Shown here piece after piece: positions 33,163 to 34,046 of a stretch of DNA of 34,046 nt (within the stretch, counting starts at the first letter, position 1; each line of letters starts with the position of its first letter). The notes under the pieces are model-generated. The model ran no database searches, was not told the DNA's origin, and worked only from the letters and a program-made list of their open reading frames with translations. This stretch comes from Acidovorax sp. CF316 (lineage in GTDB: Bacteria > Pseudomonadota > Gammaproteobacteria > Burkholderiales > Burkholderiaceae_C), in NCBI RefSeq assembly GCF_000276605.1, contig NZ_AKJX01000268.1:1-34046 (forward strand). The letters are read 5' to 3'. The translations under genes and the position numbers were made by a program.

Positions 33163-33939
33163 ATGACTGCATCCACCCAAGACATCCTCGTCCACACCGA
33201 AGCCGGTGTCACCACCATCACCTTCAACCGGGTGGACAAGAAGAACTCCATCACCACCACCATGTACGCCGCCATGGCCGATGCACTGGTTGCCGCCGAG
33301 GCGGACGCTGCCGTGCGCGTGGTGGTGTTCCAGGGCGATGTGGCGATCTTCAGCGCCGGCAACGACATCGGTGACTTCTTGCAGCAACCGCCCGCCACGC
33401 AGGACTCGCCCGTGTTCCGCTTCCTGCACGGCATCGCCGCCTTCCCCAAGCCCCTCATCGCGTCCGTCTGCGGCCCGGCCGTGGGCATCGGCACGACCTT
33501 GCTGTTCCACTGCGACCTGGTCTACGCCGGTGACAACGCGGCGTTTTCCATGCCCTTCGTGAACCTGGGCCTGTGCCCCGAGGCGGCGTCGAGCCTGCTG
33601 GTTCCACAGATGATGGGCTACCACCGTGCGGCCGAGGCCCTGCTGCTGGGCGAGCCTTTCATGGCCGAAGCGGCCTTGGAAGTGGGCCTGGTGAATCGCG
33701 TGGTGCCTCCCACGGAATGCAATGGTGTGGCGCAGGCACAGGCGAAGAAGCTGGCGGCCAAGCCCTTGTCTGCGTTGATCGAGACCAAGCGCTTGATGAA
33801 GAAGGGGCAGACGCAGCCGGTGCTGGAGCGCATGGGCGAGGAGGGCGCGAGCTTTGGGCGCATGCTGCGGGAGCCGGCTGCTCGGGAAGCGTTCTCGGCG
33901 TTCATGGAGAAGCGCAAGCCTGACTTCAGCAAGGTTTGA
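33163..33939 (+). CDS. Enoyl-CoA hydratase/isomerase family protein (ECI2-like)
   Basis: A 258-residue crotonase-fold enzyme. The first oxyanion segment is 'FSAGNDIGDF' and the second 'GPAVGIGTTLLFHCDLVYAG'. The block 'MPFVNLGLCPEAASSLLVPQ' has a single acidic residue after the glycine, the pattern of delta3,delta2-enoyl-CoA isomerases (ECI2/PaaG-like) rather than of two-glutamate hydratases. That would let the cell handle unsaturated fatty acids. The start at 33163 is taken because 'MTASTQDILVHTEAGVTTIT' begins as in relatives; a longer in-frame reading from 33124 has no better ribosome site. The ending 'KRKPDFSKV' is typical of the subfamily. Confidence 0.85.
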   Translation: MTASTQDILVHTEAGVTTITFNRVDKKNSITTTMYAAMADALVAAEADAAVRVVVFQGDVAIFSAGNDIGDFLQQPPATQDSPVFRFLHGIAAFPKPLIASVCGPAVGIGTTLLFHCDLVYAGDNAAFSMPFVNLGLCPEAASSLLVPQMMGYHRAAEALLLGEPFMAEAALEVGLVNRVVPPTECNGVAQAQAKKLAAKPLSALIETKRLMKKGQTQPVLERMGEEGASFGRMLREPAAREAFSAFMEKRKPDFSKV

Positions 33940-33979
33940 TTTTTTTGATGGTGGTTGCTTCTCTTCTTTGTTGAAGGGC

Positions 33980-34046
33980 GGAGGCCGGGATGTGCGCCCG
34001 GCGGCGCAGTAACTTTCTCTTGCGTCGCCAAGAGAAAGTCACCAAA
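33980..34046. repeat. Dispersed palindromic repeat at window end
   Basis: ACTTTCTCTTG (34012-34022) and CAAGAGAAAGT (34029-34039) are an exact 11-bp inverted repeat with a 6-base loop, preceded by GGGATGTGCGCCCGGCGGCG. I recall this block in many copies in Acidovorax and related genomes. It could also work as a bidirectional terminator for the fad region. It is cut by the window edge. Confidence 0.6.

Overview
The window is about 66% G+C by eye, densely coded, and reads as the chromosome of a beta-proteobacterium of the Burkholderiales, most likely Comamonadaceae (Acidovorax/Variovorax-like). This rests on gene content (argB beside an OmpR-type two-component pair and slmA; a TetR-headed fad operon) and on three intergenic palindromic repeats (about 19409-19510, 31090-31174, 33980-34046) that resemble dispersed repeats I remember from that family. 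I could not search a database, so the family-level placement is an inference.

Region 1 (1-7551, minus strand) is a catabolic operon: TetR regulator, then genes in the order atuB-atuC-atuD-atuE-atuF known from the acyclic terpene (citronellol/geraniol) pathway of Pseudomonas aeruginosa, then a second acyl-CoA dehydrogenase cut by the window edge. Together they would oxidise, carboxylate and hydrate branched isoprenoid acyl-CoAs.

Region 2 (7862-9461) holds a secreted protein of unknown function with a carboxypeptidase-regulatory-like domain and a YfaP/DUF2135-like domain, then an unrecognised 46-residue protein with its own strong terminator.

Region 3 (9687-18111) is a type I secretion locus: a metzincin-type zinc protease with a DUF4214-like C-terminus (the likely cargo), two tandem type I ABC transporters, an HlyD-type adaptor and a TolC-type outer-membrane channel. 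Between cargo and transporter lies the most unusual gene of the window (11157-11765). It is a 202-residue protein resembling the N-terminal (WED/REC) half of the transposon RNA-guided nuclease TnpB, ends before the RuvC nuclease domain, and is coupled to the first transporter gene by an ATGA overlap. Its start codon lies inside one arm of a perfect 14-bp inverted repeat, and each arm contains a near-palindromic 12-bp box. I propose a TnpB remnant domesticated as a regulator or accessory of a secretion operon.

Region 4 (18308-23566) is a membrane phosphoglycosyl transferase of the WecA/MraY family, argB, a TctD/TctE-like two-component pair and the nucleoid occlusion factor slmA.

Region 5 (23753-33939) is a fatty-acid beta-oxidation operon. 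A TetR regulator sits behind a perfect 12-bp palindrome and is followed by a large acyl-CoA dehydrogenase, a small secreted DUF2147 protein, a FadN-type dehydrogenase/hydratase, a DUF4442 hotdog protein, a thiolase, an alpha/beta hydrolase, a double-hotdog thioesterase and an enoyl-CoA hydratase/isomerase. No rRNA, tRNA, CRISPR array or complete insertion sequence was seen.
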